Notes: generated by a model not told the origin, from the sequence alone. 64,000 nt of DNA from UBA2040 sp041751955 (GCA_041751955.1 JBGSIB010000059.1:72172-136171); one strand, 5' to 3'. Shown: positions 25,054 through 34,607, counted from the first letter of the stretch. Made by a program: numbers and translations.

Positions 25054-26588
25054 TTAATTCCATATATTCAAGTGGGCAAAGGGTATTTGAAAGGCATAGC
25101 GGAAAACTTTTTTTCGGCATACTACTCCTTGTTTATCTCTTTTTGAATTTTCAAGAGTTTATTTTTTTACATCCTGTTGGACCTCATTTTATCCGACAAA
25201 CTGATAGTCTTTCTTTTGTGGATTACTACCAAAATAATGGCTATGATTTTTTTGAAACGGGTGGTTGGTATTTGGGAGATTCAAATGGCAAAGCAGCATG
25301 TGAATTCCCGATTTTATATTACATCACAGCATATTTGTCTTCGTGGTTTGGCCATAAAGAAATAATTTTTCGATTGATTTCCTTGGGTATTTCAAGCCTA
25401 GGATTTTATCATTTATTTCGTATCGTTCAGATGATTTTAAAGAAAAACAGTCTTGCTTTTGGATTTAGTTTTTTGTTGATGAGCTCGACTATTCTGCTTT
25501 ACTATTCATTGAATTTCTTACCAGATGGTGCTACATTTGGATTAACGCTTTCCGGTTGGTTTTTTGGACTGAGGTATCAAAAAGAAAGAAAAACGAAATT
25601 CTTATGGTATTCCGTGCTGTTTTTTCTATTTGCTGCTTGGCTGAAAATCACGTATTTAATTCATCCTACCGCACTTGTCGGAGCATTGTTCTTCTTTGAT
25701 TTATCCAAATCAAAAAGCATAGTGAAAGCTTTGAAAAAGAATGCGTTGCCCTTTTTGGGTTTGATTTTAATTTTCGCACTTGTGTTTTGGTGGTATTATC
25801 TGGCCAAAGTTTATAATCAAATTCACGGAAGCACATATTTTTTAACTGAAATTGCACCATACTGGGAATTAAATAGTGCTCAAATTGCGAGAACCTGGAT
25901 ATCGGTTTACCATGATTCCTTCTCAAGTTATTATTATCAAACAGCTTTTCACGTGATGTTTGGAATAATAATAATCGGTCTAGCTTCTATCCGAAAACTG
26001 AACGTTGATTTTTATGTCTGGATCCTCTTCATTCTTGGAATTGGTATTTCCATTTACGGTATTTTATTTTTCAGACAATTCAAAGATCATGACTATTACA
26101 TGATGAATTTCGCACCTTTCTTGTTCTTTTTGGTTTTACTTACTTTTCGAAATCTATTGTCTCGTTTTCCAATAATTTTCAAGCATTTCATCTTTAGTCT
26201 GGGAGTGGTAATATTGGCCTTTTTGAGTTTGAATTACGCCAAAAATAAATTGGATGAACGCTTTCATCTTGTTTCTCCATTATTTGAAAAAAACGTAGCA
26301 AAATTGAAGGGTATTGATACCTACTTGACAGAACGGGGAATTCCTTCTCAAGTAAAAGTCATAGTGTATCCAGAACCAACACGAAATGGTGCATTCTATT
26401 GGATTAAAAGATCAGGATGGAATATCATTGAGTTAGATGAATACGGTAAAAGTGAATTAAAGAAGCACTTGCCGAAGGCAGATTATCTGATATTAACGGA
26501 AGGCGAACCAACCAAGGAAATGGGAGACTTGAATGAAATTGGTGAATTCAAGGGTGCAAAATTATACCGATTAGGCCCTTATAACTAA
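25050..26588 (+). CDS. Polytopic membrane glycosyltransferase-like protein
   Basis: A 512-residue inner-membrane protein with about ten hydrophobic segments. The loop after the first one contains FIRQTDSLSFVDYYQ with an Asp suited to lipid-linked sugar transfer (GT39/ArnT-like topology), followed by AACEFPILYYITAYL. A final soluble segment of about 90 residues (from LTERGIPSQ) forms a small alpha/beta domain outside the membrane. Starts at an ATG overlapping the stop of the 46-codon ORF. Probably works with the GT4 enzyme on the same glycan; substrate unknown. Confidence 0.75.
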   Translation: MINSIYSSGQRVFERHSGKLFFGILLLVYLFLNFQEFIFLHPVGPHFIRQTDSLSFVDYYQNNGYDFFETGGWYLGDSNGKAACEFPILYYITAYLSSWFGHKEIIFRLISLGISSLGFYHLFRIVQMILKKNSLAFGFSFLLMSSTILLYYSLNFLPDGATFGLTLSGWFFGLRYQKERKTKFLWYSVLFFLFAAWLKITYLIHPTALVGALFFFDLSKSKSIVKALKKNALPFLGLILIFALVFWWYYLAKVYNQIHGSTYFLTEIAPYWELNSAQIARTWISVYHDSFSSYYYQTAFHVMFGIIIIGLASIRKLNVDFYVWILFILGIGISIYGILFFRQFKDHDYYMMNFAPFLFFLVLLTFRNLLSRFPIIFKHFIFSLGVVILAFLSLNYAKNKLDERFHLVSPLFEKNVAKLKGIDTYLTERGIPSQVKVIVYPEPTRNGAFYWIKRSGWNIIELDEYGKSELKKHLPKADYLILTEGEPTKEMGDLNEIGEFKGAKLYRLGPYN

Positions 26589-26589
26589 A

Positions 26590-27345
26590 CTATTTATTCG
26601 TAAAATATTTTCTTTCTTTAGGATTGTAGAAAAAACGATATTTTAATTCACCTACTTTTTTAGTTTTTAACTTAAAATTAGTATTCAAATTAGAGGGCAG
26701 TTGGTCAATCGATTCACCAGAGTAGATCAAAATGTCCTTTGCTAAACTGTAACTACCTTTGTCATATTCAATATGATTGATTTCGAAATCGCCGGCATCA
26801 TTAATATTATGTATCGGCCATTGAAAAACAAGCGCAGGTGCACCGTTCCTCACTGTATAAAAATTACGGTAGCGCGCCTCATTCAAACGCACATCAATTG
26901 TAAAGTCCTTAAAACCTTCACTTTGAATGTTTAAAAAACTAATTTCCAGAGGAACCAAGGCACTAGAAGGAACTCCTATTGGACGAGTAACTTTGTGCGT
27001 CATACCATCATAGTAAAAAATATAATTGTGGTTACCAAAGTAATTGGTTTCTTCTTGGGATTTGACTATTCCTTTTTCCTGTGCAATTTTCAAGGCATTT
27101 TCTTTGCGATTAACCAAGATTATTGCATCCTCGAAATCGTCTGTATTCAGATGCGCCTTTTCGATTTTCATATTAAAATTCTCTGTTCCTAGTATATCCA
27201 AGCTTATCATGACCTTTCTTCTTGCTAATTCTTCCAAGCTTAGTTTTTCGTCAGGTAATTCCTTCGCTTCCGCATCTTCATTTGAATTATTTCCACACGC
27301 GATATTGACAAATGCAGGAAATAATAAAATCCATAAATATTTCAT
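26590..27345 (-). CDS. Hypothetical lipoprotein
   Basis: A 251-residue protein with an N-terminal signal and lipobox (FVNIACGNNS, Cys17) followed by an acidic linker rich in Glu and Asp, as in surface-directed lipoproteins. The mature part is mixed alpha/beta with several DD and NR pairs (HLNTDDFEDAIILVNRKENA), a pattern seen in proteins with repeat-containing calcium or VCBS-like folds, but I do not recognise a family. It ends one base beyond the stop of the convergent glycosyltransferase gene and diverges from ung. Confidence 0.7.
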   Translation of the reverse strand: MKYLWILLFPAFVNIACGNNSNEDAEAKELPDEKLSLEELARRKVMISLDILGTENFNMKIEKAHLNTDDFEDAIILVNRKENALKIAQEKGIVKSQEETNYFGNHNYIFYYDGMTHKVTRPIGVPSSALVPLEISFLNIQSEGFKDFTIDVRLNEARYRNFYTVRNGAPALVFQWPIHNINDAGDFEINHIEYDKGSYSLAKDILIYSGESIDQLPSNLNTNFKLKTKKVGELKYRFFYNPKERKYFTNK

Positions 27346-27349
27346 GATT

Positions 27350-27385
27350 CAAAGATAGTTACGCAAAGTCAATTGCTTACCTTTG
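27350..27385. promoter_or_regulatory. Divergent pair of -7 boxes between the lipoprotein gene and ung
   Basis: The 56-base gap carries TATCTTTG on the minus strand (27350-27357), 4 bases from the lipoprotein start, and TACCTTTG on the plus strand (27378-27385), 16 bases from the ung start. Both match TAnnTTTG. No -33 element of standard spacing was found for either. The minus-strand box would give an almost leaderless message. Confidence 0.4.
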
Positions 27386-27401
27386 AGTAGCATAAATCTT
27401 T

Positions 27402-28082
27402 ATGAAAAATATACATCTCATTCCCAAAGATTGGTACGAGTTAATAAAGCCTCATTGGTCTCAACAGGAACAAGAGTTGTGGTCGGATCAAATTGAGAAA
27501 TTGATTTGTAAAACGGATATCACACCATCTAAACATAATATTTTCAAGGCCTTAGAAAATTGTTCAGTAGATAAAACAAAAGTGGTTATTCTGGGGCAAG
27601 ATCCATATCCTACTCTTGGTCATGCAAATGGATTGGCATTTTCAACCGAGGATTTTGTAAAGCCCTTTCCCAAAAGTCTAATGAATATTTTCAAAGAGTT
27701 AAAAAGATCGATACCCAATTATGAGTTTCCGCCAACTGGAAACTTAAGTTCGTGGGCAGAACAAGGTGTACTAATGCTCAACACTGTGCTTACCACGGAA
27801 ATTGGACAAGCCAATGCCCATAGAGACCAAGGTTGGGAGGATATTACTTTTCTTTTGCTTCAAACTCTATTTGAAAGAAAAGAGAAATTAGTAGGGTTAT
27901 TTTGGGGAAATCAGGCGCAAGCATTAATTCCAAAATTGAATATTAATGGACATCTCATTTTAAAATCGAGTCACCCAAGTCCGCTTTCTGTTTATCGGGG
28001 TTTCGACGGTTGCGATCATTTCAACTCCTGCAACGAATTTTTATCAAAAAAAGGACAAACTGAAATCATCTGGCAAACCTAA
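27402..28082 (+). CDS. ung: Uracil-DNA glycosylase
   Basis: A 226-residue family 1 uracil-DNA glycosylase, which removes uracil from DNA to start base-excision repair. The water-activating motif GQDPYPTLGHANGLAFS lies around residue 66 and the minor-groove loop HPSPLSVYRGF near residue 190; both are textbook, and the length is normal. It is 30 bases upstream of hemE but that gene has its own candidate promoter. Confidence 0.97.
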   Translation: MKNIHLIPKDWYELIKPHWSQQEQELWSDQIEKLICKTDITPSKHNIFKALENCSVDKTKVVILGQDPYPTLGHANGLAFSTEDFVKPFPKSLMNIFKELKRSIPNYEFPPTGNLSSWAEQGVLMLNTVLTTEIGQANAHRDQGWEDITFLLLQTLFERKEKLVGLFWGNQAQALIPKLNINGHLILKSSHPSPLSVYRGFDGCDHFNSCNEFLSKKGQTEIIWQT

Positions 28083-28099
28083 ATTGTATAAGGATATAG

Positions 28100-28107
28100 T
28101 ATATTTG
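28100..28107 (+). promoter_or_regulatory. Candidate -7 box for hemE
   Basis: TATATTTG matches TAnnTTTG and ends five bases before the ATG, which would give a very short leader. No clear -33 TTG at standard spacing. Confidence 0.35.
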
Positions 28108-28112
28108 CAACA

Positions 28113-29147
28113 ATGGAATTAAAAAATGACCTTATACTGCGCGCAGCAAGGGGAGAAGACATCGAAAGATACCCTGTTTGGTTGATGCGTCAAGCTGGCA
28201 GAATACTGCCCGAATACCGCGCTGTTCGTGCCAGTTTATCTGGATTTAAAGAATTGGTAGAAACCCCTGAACGTGCCGCTGAAGTAACAGTTCAACCCGT
28301 TGATCTTTTGGACGTGGATGCGGCAATCATTTTTAGCGATATTCTTGTGGTACCCGAAGCTATGGGATTGACGTACGAAATGGTTGAAGCAAAAGGTCCT
28401 TGGTTTCAGAAAACAATTCAGTCTGAGGAAGATTTGAAATATGCAGAATTTAATTTTGATGTTGAGGATCGTTTGGGATATGTTTTGGAAGCCATAAAAT
28501 TAACCAACAAAGAGTTAAACGGAAGAGTTCCATTGATTGGTTTTGCAGGGGCTCCATGGACTATCTTTTGTTATATGATTGAGGGGCAGGGGTCAAAAAC
28601 TTTCAGTAAATCAAGAAAAATGTTGTACACCAATCCAACTTTGGCACACGACTTGCTTGGTAGGATAACAGAAGTGACAATTCAGTATTTGAAGGCACAA
28701 GTTAAAGCAGGAGCGCACATGTTGCAAGTGTTTGATTCTTGGGCCGGAATTCTGGGAACAGAGCAATATGCTGAATTTGGATTGAAATATTTGGATAAAA
28801 TTGCCAATGCCTTAAATGAAGTGCCATTGACCATTTTCTCGAAAGGTGCTATCCTATCTTTACCAGAAGTTGCGCAACTAGATTGTAATACGATTGGTCT
28901 CGACTGGAATATGAGTATGAAGGAAATGCGGACTCTTGTTGGAGAAACGCGAACTTTGCAAGGGAATTTAGACCCCTGTGCTTTATATGCTAGCCATTCG
29001 GAGGTGGAAAGATTGACAAATAATATGCTCAATTCTTTTACTAGTAAGAGACATATTGTTAATTTAGGGCATGGAGTTTATCCTGATATTCATCCTGACA
29101 AGGTGAAAACATTTATTAAAACAGTGAAAAACTATGAATTTAAATAA
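28113..29147 (+). CDS. hemE: Uroporphyrinogen decarboxylase
   Basis: A 344-residue enzyme that decarboxylates the four acetate arms of uroporphyrinogen III to give coproporphyrinogen III in haem synthesis. Family signatures are complete: PVWLMRQAGRILPEYR at residues 20-35, IIFSDILVVPEAMG near 70, GFAGAPWTIFCYMIEG near 143, and LGHGVYPDIHPDKV near the C terminus. Length is standard. No other haem gene is adjacent in the window. Its last codons overlap an optional upstream start of the OmpA gene. Confidence 0.97.
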   Translation: MELKNDLILRAARGEDIERYPVWLMRQAGRILPEYRAVRASLSGFKELVETPERAAEVTVQPVDLLDVDAAIIFSDILVVPEAMGLTYEMVEAKGPWFQKTIQSEEDLKYAEFNFDVEDRLGYVLEAIKLTNKELNGRVPLIGFAGAPWTIFCYMIEGQGSKTFSKSRKMLYTNPTLAHDLLGRITEVTIQYLKAQVKAGAHMLQVFDSWAGILGTEQYAEFGLKYLDKIANALNEVPLTIFSKGAILSLPEVAQLDCNTIGLDWNMSMKEMRTLVGETRTLQGNLDPCALYASHSEVERLTNNMLNSFTSKRHIVNLGHGVYPDIHPDKVKTFIKTVKNYEFK

Positions 29148-29154
29148 AACAAAA

Positions 29155-30312
29155 ATGATAAAAATAAGTACAATAGCATGCTCATTCCTATTTGTCAGTA
29201 GTATGTTTGCACAGGGAAATCTTGTAGAAAACGGAAGTTTCGAAGATTATACTGGAAGAGTAAAAAGAGAAGGGGCAATTGCTCAATCCAATGGGTGGGC
29301 TTCAGCTACTGGTACCAAAGCGGATTTATTTGCTCCATCTAAGGAGGGAATTGCCAATACTCCGGACAATATATACGGAACAGAAGTGCCAAAGGATGGT
29401 GATTGTTATGCGGGAATTGTGGCTTACTCATATGGCGATAAAACCCCTAGATCTTATGTGATCACTCGTCTTTCTGAAACATTAAAGAAAGGGAAAAAAT
29501 ATTGTGTTTCTTACAATGTATCTTTAGCAGAAAGCTCTAAATACGCTGTAAACCAAATGGGTATGCTTTTTTCTAAAAAAGAATTTGAATCCGTTTCAAA
29601 AGCGAGTTTGATTGAAAATGCTCAGGTGAAAAGTGACAAAATATTTAATGCGGTTTACGGATGGCATCAAATCTGCGGTGTTTTTATAGCCGAAGGAGGT
29701 GAAAAATTTCTTACACTTGGAAACTTTAATGCATCACAAGATATCAAAAATGAAAAGAATAAACCTGTTAAGGGCGGGGCTAAAGTAACTCCTGTAATTG
29801 GAGCATATTATTACATCGATGATGTAGTGGTTTATGAAATGGATGAAGATACACCTTGTGATTGCACGTCTGATGAGCCAAATGAAGAATTTTCAACTAT
29901 GATTTACCAAAAACAGATTAGAGTTGATGAAACAAAATCTACGCCTAAACAAGTTATAGAGGCGCAACAATTGTATTTCGGGTTTGGACAAGATGCATTA
30001 ACTCCAATATCAAAAACGTCATTGGATGTTATCGCTAGAGTTATGATGGCTAATCCGACCATGAGACTTCAAATCAACGGTTTTACCGATAAAATGGAAG
30101 ATGAAGTAGGCGAGGAAAAAGAGATGTATGCCGATATGGATAACAAGCGCATTGCAGCAGTCATTGAATACTTAAAATCTAAGGAAATAGCATCTCAACG
30201 ATTAATTGCAACGCCACAAGGAAATGAAGAAGCTAATCCGGAAATTTTAGAAACGGATGATGAAGAAGTAGCGCAAGCGAAAAACAGACGCATCATGTTC
30301 GTAGTAAGATAA
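29155..30312 (+). CDS. OmpA-family protein with N-terminal jelly-roll-like domain
   Basis: A 385-residue secreted protein from the ATG at 29155, which opens straight into a signal peptide (MIKISTIACSFLFVSSMFAQ); an ATG at 29134 would add seven residues and overlap hemE. Mature residues 21-235 look like a galactose-binding-type beta-sandwich (LVENGSFEDYTG start, then CYAGIVAYSYGD and YYYIDDVVVYEMD end), and residues 270-385 are an OmpA peptidoglycan-binding domain (LYFGFGQDALTP, LQINGFTDKMEDE, NRRIMFVVR). Such a protein could tie surface material to the cell wall. A strong terminator follows. Confidence 0.85.
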   Translation: MIKISTIACSFLFVSSMFAQGNLVENGSFEDYTGRVKREGAIAQSNGWASATGTKADLFAPSKEGIANTPDNIYGTEVPKDGDCYAGIVAYSYGDKTPRSYVITRLSETLKKGKKYCVSYNVSLAESSKYAVNQMGMLFSKKEFESVSKASLIENAQVKSDKIFNAVYGWHQICGVFIAEGGEKFLTLGNFNASQDIKNEKNKPVKGGAKVTPVIGAYYYIDDVVVYEMDEDTPCDCTSDEPNEEFSTMIYQKQIRVDETKSTPKQVIEAQQLYFGFGQDALTPISKTSLDVIARVMMANPTMRLQINGFTDKMEDEVGEEKEMYADMDNKRIAAVIEYLKSKEIASQRLIATPQGNEEANPEILETDDEEVAQAKNRRIMFVVR

Positions 30313-30330
30313 AAGAAAGTTTAAAATTCC

Positions 30331-30377
30331 AAAGCCGTTTTAGTCCAGATATCAATTTGGATTAAAACGGCTTTTTT
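30331..30377 (+). terminator. Strong rho-independent terminator after the OmpA gene
   Basis: A 17-bp stem (AAAGCCGTTTTAGTCCA with TGGATTAAAACGGCTTT, one G-T pair), loop of about 10 bases, followed by T6. It is also placed at the 3' end of the convergent maf gene. Confidence 0.85.
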
Positions 30378-30398
30378 AATTATAAAAAAAAGTCATTT

Positions 30399-30977
30399 TT
30401 ACCAAGCCACCAATGTCTCGTATACCTTATGAACTGGTAATCCCATTACATTAAAATAGGAGCCTTCCATTTTGATTATTGCCATCATTCCTATCCATTC
30501 TTGTACACCATAAGAACCAGCTTTGTCGTATGGAGTGTAATTCTCCAAATAATATTCTATCTCTGAATTTGATAGTGTTTTGAATGTGACTTTTGTTGAA
30601 TCTGAAAAGACTTTTTCTTGATTACCATCTGAAATCGCTACAGCAGTGATAACTGTGTGAGTCTGCCCAGAGAGCTTTTCTAGCATTTGTTGGGCATCCG
30701 TTTTATCCACAGGTTTGCCTAATATTTCCTCGTTTAGAACAACAATGGTGTCGCTACAGATAATCAATTCGTTTTTGTTTGAACTAGGGGAAAGGGCCTT
30801 CAGTTTATTCATTGCGATATATTCAGCCACTTTATCTATTTCAAGACTTGAAGGATAACTTTCGTCGATATCGGCCACCCTGACTTCGAAGTCAATGTCT
30901 AAACCCGATAAAAGTTCTTTTCTTCTTGGTGATTGAGATCCCAGAATAATTTTATCCCATTTTTTATTCAAGTCCAT
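30399..30977 (-). CDS. maf: Maf-like nucleotide pyrophosphatase
   Basis: A 192-residue house-cleaning pyrophosphatase that hydrolyses dTTP/UTP or modified nucleotides. Signature IILGSQSPRRKELL near the N terminus, ADIDESYP, CSDTIVVLNEEILGKP and YDKAGSYGVQEW near residue 155 are all present. The ATG at 30977 is preferred to upstream alternatives; it overlaps the prenyltransferase gene by 10 bases, so the two are coupled. Last gene of a minus-strand unit beginning at the Kir channel. Confidence 0.95.
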   Translation of the reverse strand: MDLNKKWDKIILGSQSPRRKELLSGLDIDFEVRVADIDESYPSSLEIDKVAEYIAMNKLKALSPSSNKNELIICSDTIVVLNEEILGKPVDKTDAQQMLEKLSGQTHTVITAVAISDGNQEKVFSDSTKVTFKTLSNSEIEYYLENYTPYDKAGSYGVQEWIGMMAIIKMEGSYFNVMGLPVHKVYETLVAW

Positions 30978-31954
30978 AAAAAATACCAATAAACTGAAGT
31001 TAATACACCGCTAACCATTGCGTATTTCACCCATTGATCCGCCTTTAGGAATCCATTTTTACCATCAGCTCTTATAGTCAAAACAATAGCAACCATATCC
31101 ATCAACAAAGAAAGTAAAACAGGAGCAAATATTTTAATTTGAGCTACAAAACTAAAATCGTGTTTGGGCTGATGGAAGAAAAATAAAACGGAGAAGAACA
31201 ATATGGGGATGAAAAGTAAAGTTATAATCCATGTTTTGGAGGTACGAACGCCATAAAGTATCGGTAAAGTTTTGGCAGAAAGCAATTTATCTCCCTCAAT
31301 ATCTTCAACGTCTTTGATGATTTCTCGAGCAAAATTGTTCACAAATGCAAAAAAAGCAAACAACCAAATAATGTTGCCGTTGTCCAACAAAGCAGTGAAC
31401 CAATAATCAAATGGAGAGTGGGAGATGGCGCTTTCCATAATATCGACCTTGCCTTGAACGTAAAAATGTACTCCACATAGAATGGGCACGAGGGCAGTTA
31501 AACCAGCAATTAGGAAATTACCGATTATTGGTTTCTTTTTTAAAAACAGACTATAAAGCCACAATGCATTCATAGTCAACAAATGAATGAAAACATACCA
31601 AAATGTATGGTATTTGTAACTCAAATAACTGGCTATCAAAAAAGCGATTAAGTTGAGAATAGTATGGATTAAAATTGCCCATCGTCTATTGATGTATTTG
31701 CCAATTACAACTCTTTTGGGTTTGTTTATTCGGTCTGCTCGTACATCAAAATAATCATTGATTACATTACCTGCAGCCGCAATTAACACAGTAGAAAAAA
31801 CCAAAAGAAAAAAGCTTAATTCCTCCCCATTGGCACCAAGAAAATGGACGTCGTTAATCTTTTCGTAAGTAAGAATAAACAATCTCACGCTATACATTGT
31901 CAAGGCAATAATGACAAGGTTGATGGGACGGATGAGTAGGAAAAATCCTTTCAT
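30968..31954 (-). CDS. UbiA-family prenyltransferase
   Basis: A 328-residue polytopic membrane enzyme with about nine hydrophobic segments. Both Asp-rich motifs that bind the prenyl diphosphate are present: NVINDYFDVRADRINKPKR in the first half and REIIKDVEDIEGDKLLSAKT in the second. Relatives in Bacteroidota next to maf are often called geranylgeranylglycerol-phosphate geranylgeranyltransferase, but the acceptor cannot be told from sequence. It starts directly after the PorE-like stop and overlaps maf. Confidence 0.88.
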   Translation of the reverse strand: MKGFFLLIRPINLVIIALTMYSVRLFILTYEKINDVHFLGANGEELSFFLLVFSTVLIAAAGNVINDYFDVRADRINKPKRVVIGKYINRRWAILIHTILNLIAFLIASYLSYKYHTFWYVFIHLLTMNALWLYSLFLKKKPIIGNFLIAGLTALVPILCGVHFYVQGKVDIMESAISHSPFDYWFTALLDNGNIIWLFAFFAFVNNFAREIIKDVEDIEGDKLLSAKTLPILYGVRTSKTWIITLLFIPILFFSVLFFFHQPKHDFSFVAQIKIFAPVLLSLLMDMVAIVLTIRADGKNGFLKADQWVKYAMVSGVLTSVYWYFLWT

Positions 31955-33979
31955 TTATTTTATAATTTTATACTCGGTACGTCTGTTCAATTGATGGGCC
32001 GCTTCAATTTCGCTTTCATTTGTCAATTTACTGATTCTTTCATCAGAATAAACCGGCATCGTTTCACCATAACCTTTGTATGACAGCCTTTCCTTGGTAA
32101 TCTCTTTAGAAATTAGGTAATCATATACTGATTTGGCTCTTTCCTCGGAAAGCTTTTGATTTACGACAGCATCTCCTCTTGTATCGGTATGGCCTCCAAT
32201 TTCTATTTTTGCTTTCGGATTCAAAGCTAGAAACTCACGTAACTTATCCAACTCAATAAAAGATTCCATGCGCAAAGAAGACTTGCTCAAATCAAAAAAG
32301 ACATTATTCAAGACTATAGGAACATCGCTTGTGATGGGAACCAGAGGAACATCCATTTTGAATGCTTCTTGACCTTCAGAATTTTTCATGTTGAAATTCT
32401 TGGAAAAGAAATTGTAATTCGGATAACTGACGTTCAAAACATATTCTCTATTCACAGGTAAAGTGACAATAAATTCGCCGGTTAAGGGATCTGCCTCAGA
32501 ATAGATTACTTCTTTTCCTGTGCTCATATCAATTAAAGTAAATTTTCCAGGTAAAGGATTATTCGTTTCAATATCATAAACAAAACCTTCAAAGTAAATG
32601 GTTCTAGTCGGTCGTAAATGCTCTGGCATGGGGAAATAATAGATGTCTAAATCACCAAAACCGCCTTCGCGATCACTGGCCATGAAACCAATTTCTCCAT
32701 TGGGCGAAACCATCAGTGAATGCTCATCAAAGTGCGTATTGATAGGATATCCTAAATTAATTGCTTTTCCCCAATTGCCATTTTCGTCCATTCTACTCAT
32801 GAATAAATCTGTTCCACCCATGCCTATGTGTCCTTTGGAACCAAAATACAAAGTTTTTCCATCAGGATGAATCAGTACGGATTCCTCTGCTTTTAAGGAA
32901 TTAATAGTCTCTGGAAGCCGAACGGCAGCACCCCATTTTCCATTTTCTTGCAAGGTACTCATGTAGATGTCAGACTGTTTAGATCCATCTCTCATTCGAA
33001 CACCTCTGATAAAGTACAAAGTTTTTCCATCTGCCGAAAGTGACGGTTGTGTTTCCCAATTGCCAGTATTAACTGAACCTACTACGTTTTCAGGGTTTGT
33101 CCATCGACTACCCAATCGCTTGGTAAAGAATAAATCGCAACTTCCTCTTCCAAACCTGTTGTCGCCATAGTTTTCGCCAGTCGCATCTGGACAAGCTACA
33201 AAAATTAACGATCTTCCGTCAGGGGCTAAAGTAGGTGCTCCTTCATTGTTCAAGGTATTAACATTGGGCGGCATTGGAATGGCTTTTTTCCAAATGTTAT
33301 CCGAACCCAATTCTGAAACGAAAAAATCTTCTTGTTCTTTATATGGACCGATTACGCGATTGTCCTCAATTCTTCTTGTAAAAAGTATCATTCTTCCATC
33401 AACCGTTATCGTTGGAAAATATTCTGGGTCAGCGGTATTGATGCCAGAACCAATGTTTACTGGGTCGAATTTAACAGGATGTTCCATCGCATAAATCGCA
33501 AAGGAATTACTCATTTTCATTTCCATCGCCTTTTCCTGCATTTCAGGATTTCCCATTTGATAACTCATGAATTGATCTATCCGTAAATTACTTTCTACAA
33601 AACGACCTTCTAGTTTCAATAAATTCGCTAAAAAGAAAAAGACACTGCCTGAAGGAGATTGGTCTGGGCGAATTCTAAGCGATTCTTCTAAATGAAATGT
33701 TGCTGATTTAAAATCTCCGGTCAATTCATAGAATTCACTTATCAATGTGTGAGCTTCCCAAAAACGTGGCTCGATAGAAATGGATTTGTTCATTAATTCA
33801 ATAGCACCTGCGTAATCTGGCCCTCCAGTTCTCGGATTTTGAGCGATTCGCGGTCGTTCGATAGCTTCTTCGTATAATTTAATGGCCTTTTTACTTTTTA
33901 TAGAATAAGTTCCTTGCTGCGCTGTCCCGCATGAAACAAACAACAAAAGAATAAAGGGAAAAAGGAGTAAGTTTTTCAT
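31955..33979 (-). CDS. porE: PorE-like lipoprotein of the type IX secretion system
   Basis: A 674-residue outer-membrane lipoprotein (lipobox LLFVSCGTAQ). Domains in order: TPR-like helices (about 25-135), a WD40/PD40-type beta-propeller (about 170-450; repeated strands such as LSADGKTLYFIRG, IHPDGKTLYFGSKG), a carboxypeptidase-regulatory-like beta-sandwich (about 455-545, YFEGFVYDIETNNPLPGKF), and an OmpA peptidoglycan-binding domain (about 560-674, IEIGGHTDTRGDA and NRRTEYKI). This order and length match Porphyromonas gingivalis PorE, which anchors the T9SS to peptidoglycan. One base separates it from queE, and the next gene follows at once. Confidence 0.82.
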   Translation of the reverse strand: MKNLLLFPFILLLFVSCGTAQQGTYSIKSKKAIKLYEEAIERPRIAQNPRTGGPDYAGAIELMNKSISIEPRFWEAHTLISEFYELTGDFKSATFHLEESLRIRPDQSPSGSVFFFLANLLKLEGRFVESNLRIDQFMSYQMGNPEMQEKAMEMKMSNSFAIYAMEHPVKFDPVNIGSGINTADPEYFPTITVDGRMILFTRRIEDNRVIGPYKEQEDFFVSELGSDNIWKKAIPMPPNVNTLNNEGAPTLAPDGRSLIFVACPDATGENYGDNRFGRGSCDLFFTKRLGSRWTNPENVVGSVNTGNWETQPSLSADGKTLYFIRGVRMRDGSKQSDIYMSTLQENGKWGAAVRLPETINSLKAEESVLIHPDGKTLYFGSKGHIGMGGTDLFMSRMDENGNWGKAINLGYPINTHFDEHSLMVSPNGEIGFMASDREGGFGDLDIYYFPMPEHLRPTRTIYFEGFVYDIETNNPLPGKFTLIDMSTGKEVIYSEADPLTGEFIVTLPVNREYVLNVSYPNYNFFSKNFNMKNSEGQEAFKMDVPLVPITSDVPIVLNNVFFDLSKSSLRMESFIELDKLREFLALNPKAKIEIGGHTDTRGDAVVNQKLSEERAKSVYDYLISKEITKERLSYKGYGETMPVYSDERISKLTNESEIEAAHQLNRRTEYKIIK

Positions 33980-33980
33980 T

Positions 33981-34607
33981 TTAAGGTATTTGCATAAATT
34001 TGTGTGTCTGAAGCGAAATTTTCCATTTGGGATTCGCTTTAACGTAATCTATTATCTCTTGCAAGAATCGGTCCTGTTTCGACCATTCGGGTTGTAAATA
34101 AAGTTCACAGGAATTATTTACTTTACTAGCATGTTTTTCCGCCCATTCAAAATCAGAAGGATGAGCTATGATTACTTTAAGCTCATTTGCCTTTGCATAA
34201 GCTTCTTCATCAGGAGCTTTGAATTTTTTCGGTGAAAAGCAGTACCAATCTATGTGCCCCTTTAAAGGATAGCATCCAGATGTTTCAATGGCTATTTCTT
34301 TGCCATGTTTCTTTAACTGACTTGTCAATGCTGTTAAATCGTACATTGCTGGTTCCCCACCTGTTATGACAACAAAATCACATTGGCTTTCCAAAACTGG
34401 AGCAACAATATCATCGATAGTTACCAATGGATGGATTGCATTATCCCAGCTGTCTTTGACATCACACCAAACGCAGCCTACATCGCAGCCAGCAAGTCGA
34501 ATAAAATAGGCAGCACGGCCTGAATATTTTCCTTCACCTTGAATGGTGTAAAAATGCTCCATTAAAGGAAGTGCTACATCAGCTTGTATATCAGATACTT
34601 GAATCAA
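33981..34607 (-). CDS. queE: 7-carboxy-7-deazaguanine synthase (radical SAM)
   Basis: A 208-residue radical-SAM enzyme of the queuosine/7-deazaguanine pathway. The N-terminal MEHFYTIQGEGKYSGRAAY matches QueE, and the 4Fe-4S cysteines appear as CDVGCVWC (CX3CX2C) with the following DVKDSWD; VITGGEPAMYD is the SAM-binding GGEP motif. Length suits the compact form. It overlaps the Kir channel gene by four bases (ATGA). No other queuosine gene is visible nearby. Confidence 0.93.
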   Translation of the reverse strand: MIQVSDIQADVALPLMEHFYTIQGEGKYSGRAAYFIRLAGCDVGCVWCDVKDSWDNAIHPLVTIDDIVAPVLESQCDFVVITGGEPAMYDLTALTSQLKKHGKEIAIETSGCYPLKGHIDWYCFSPKKFKAPDEEAYAKANELKVIIAHPSDFEWAEKHASKVNNSCELYLQPEWSKQDRFLQEIIDYVKANPKWKISLQTHKFMQIP

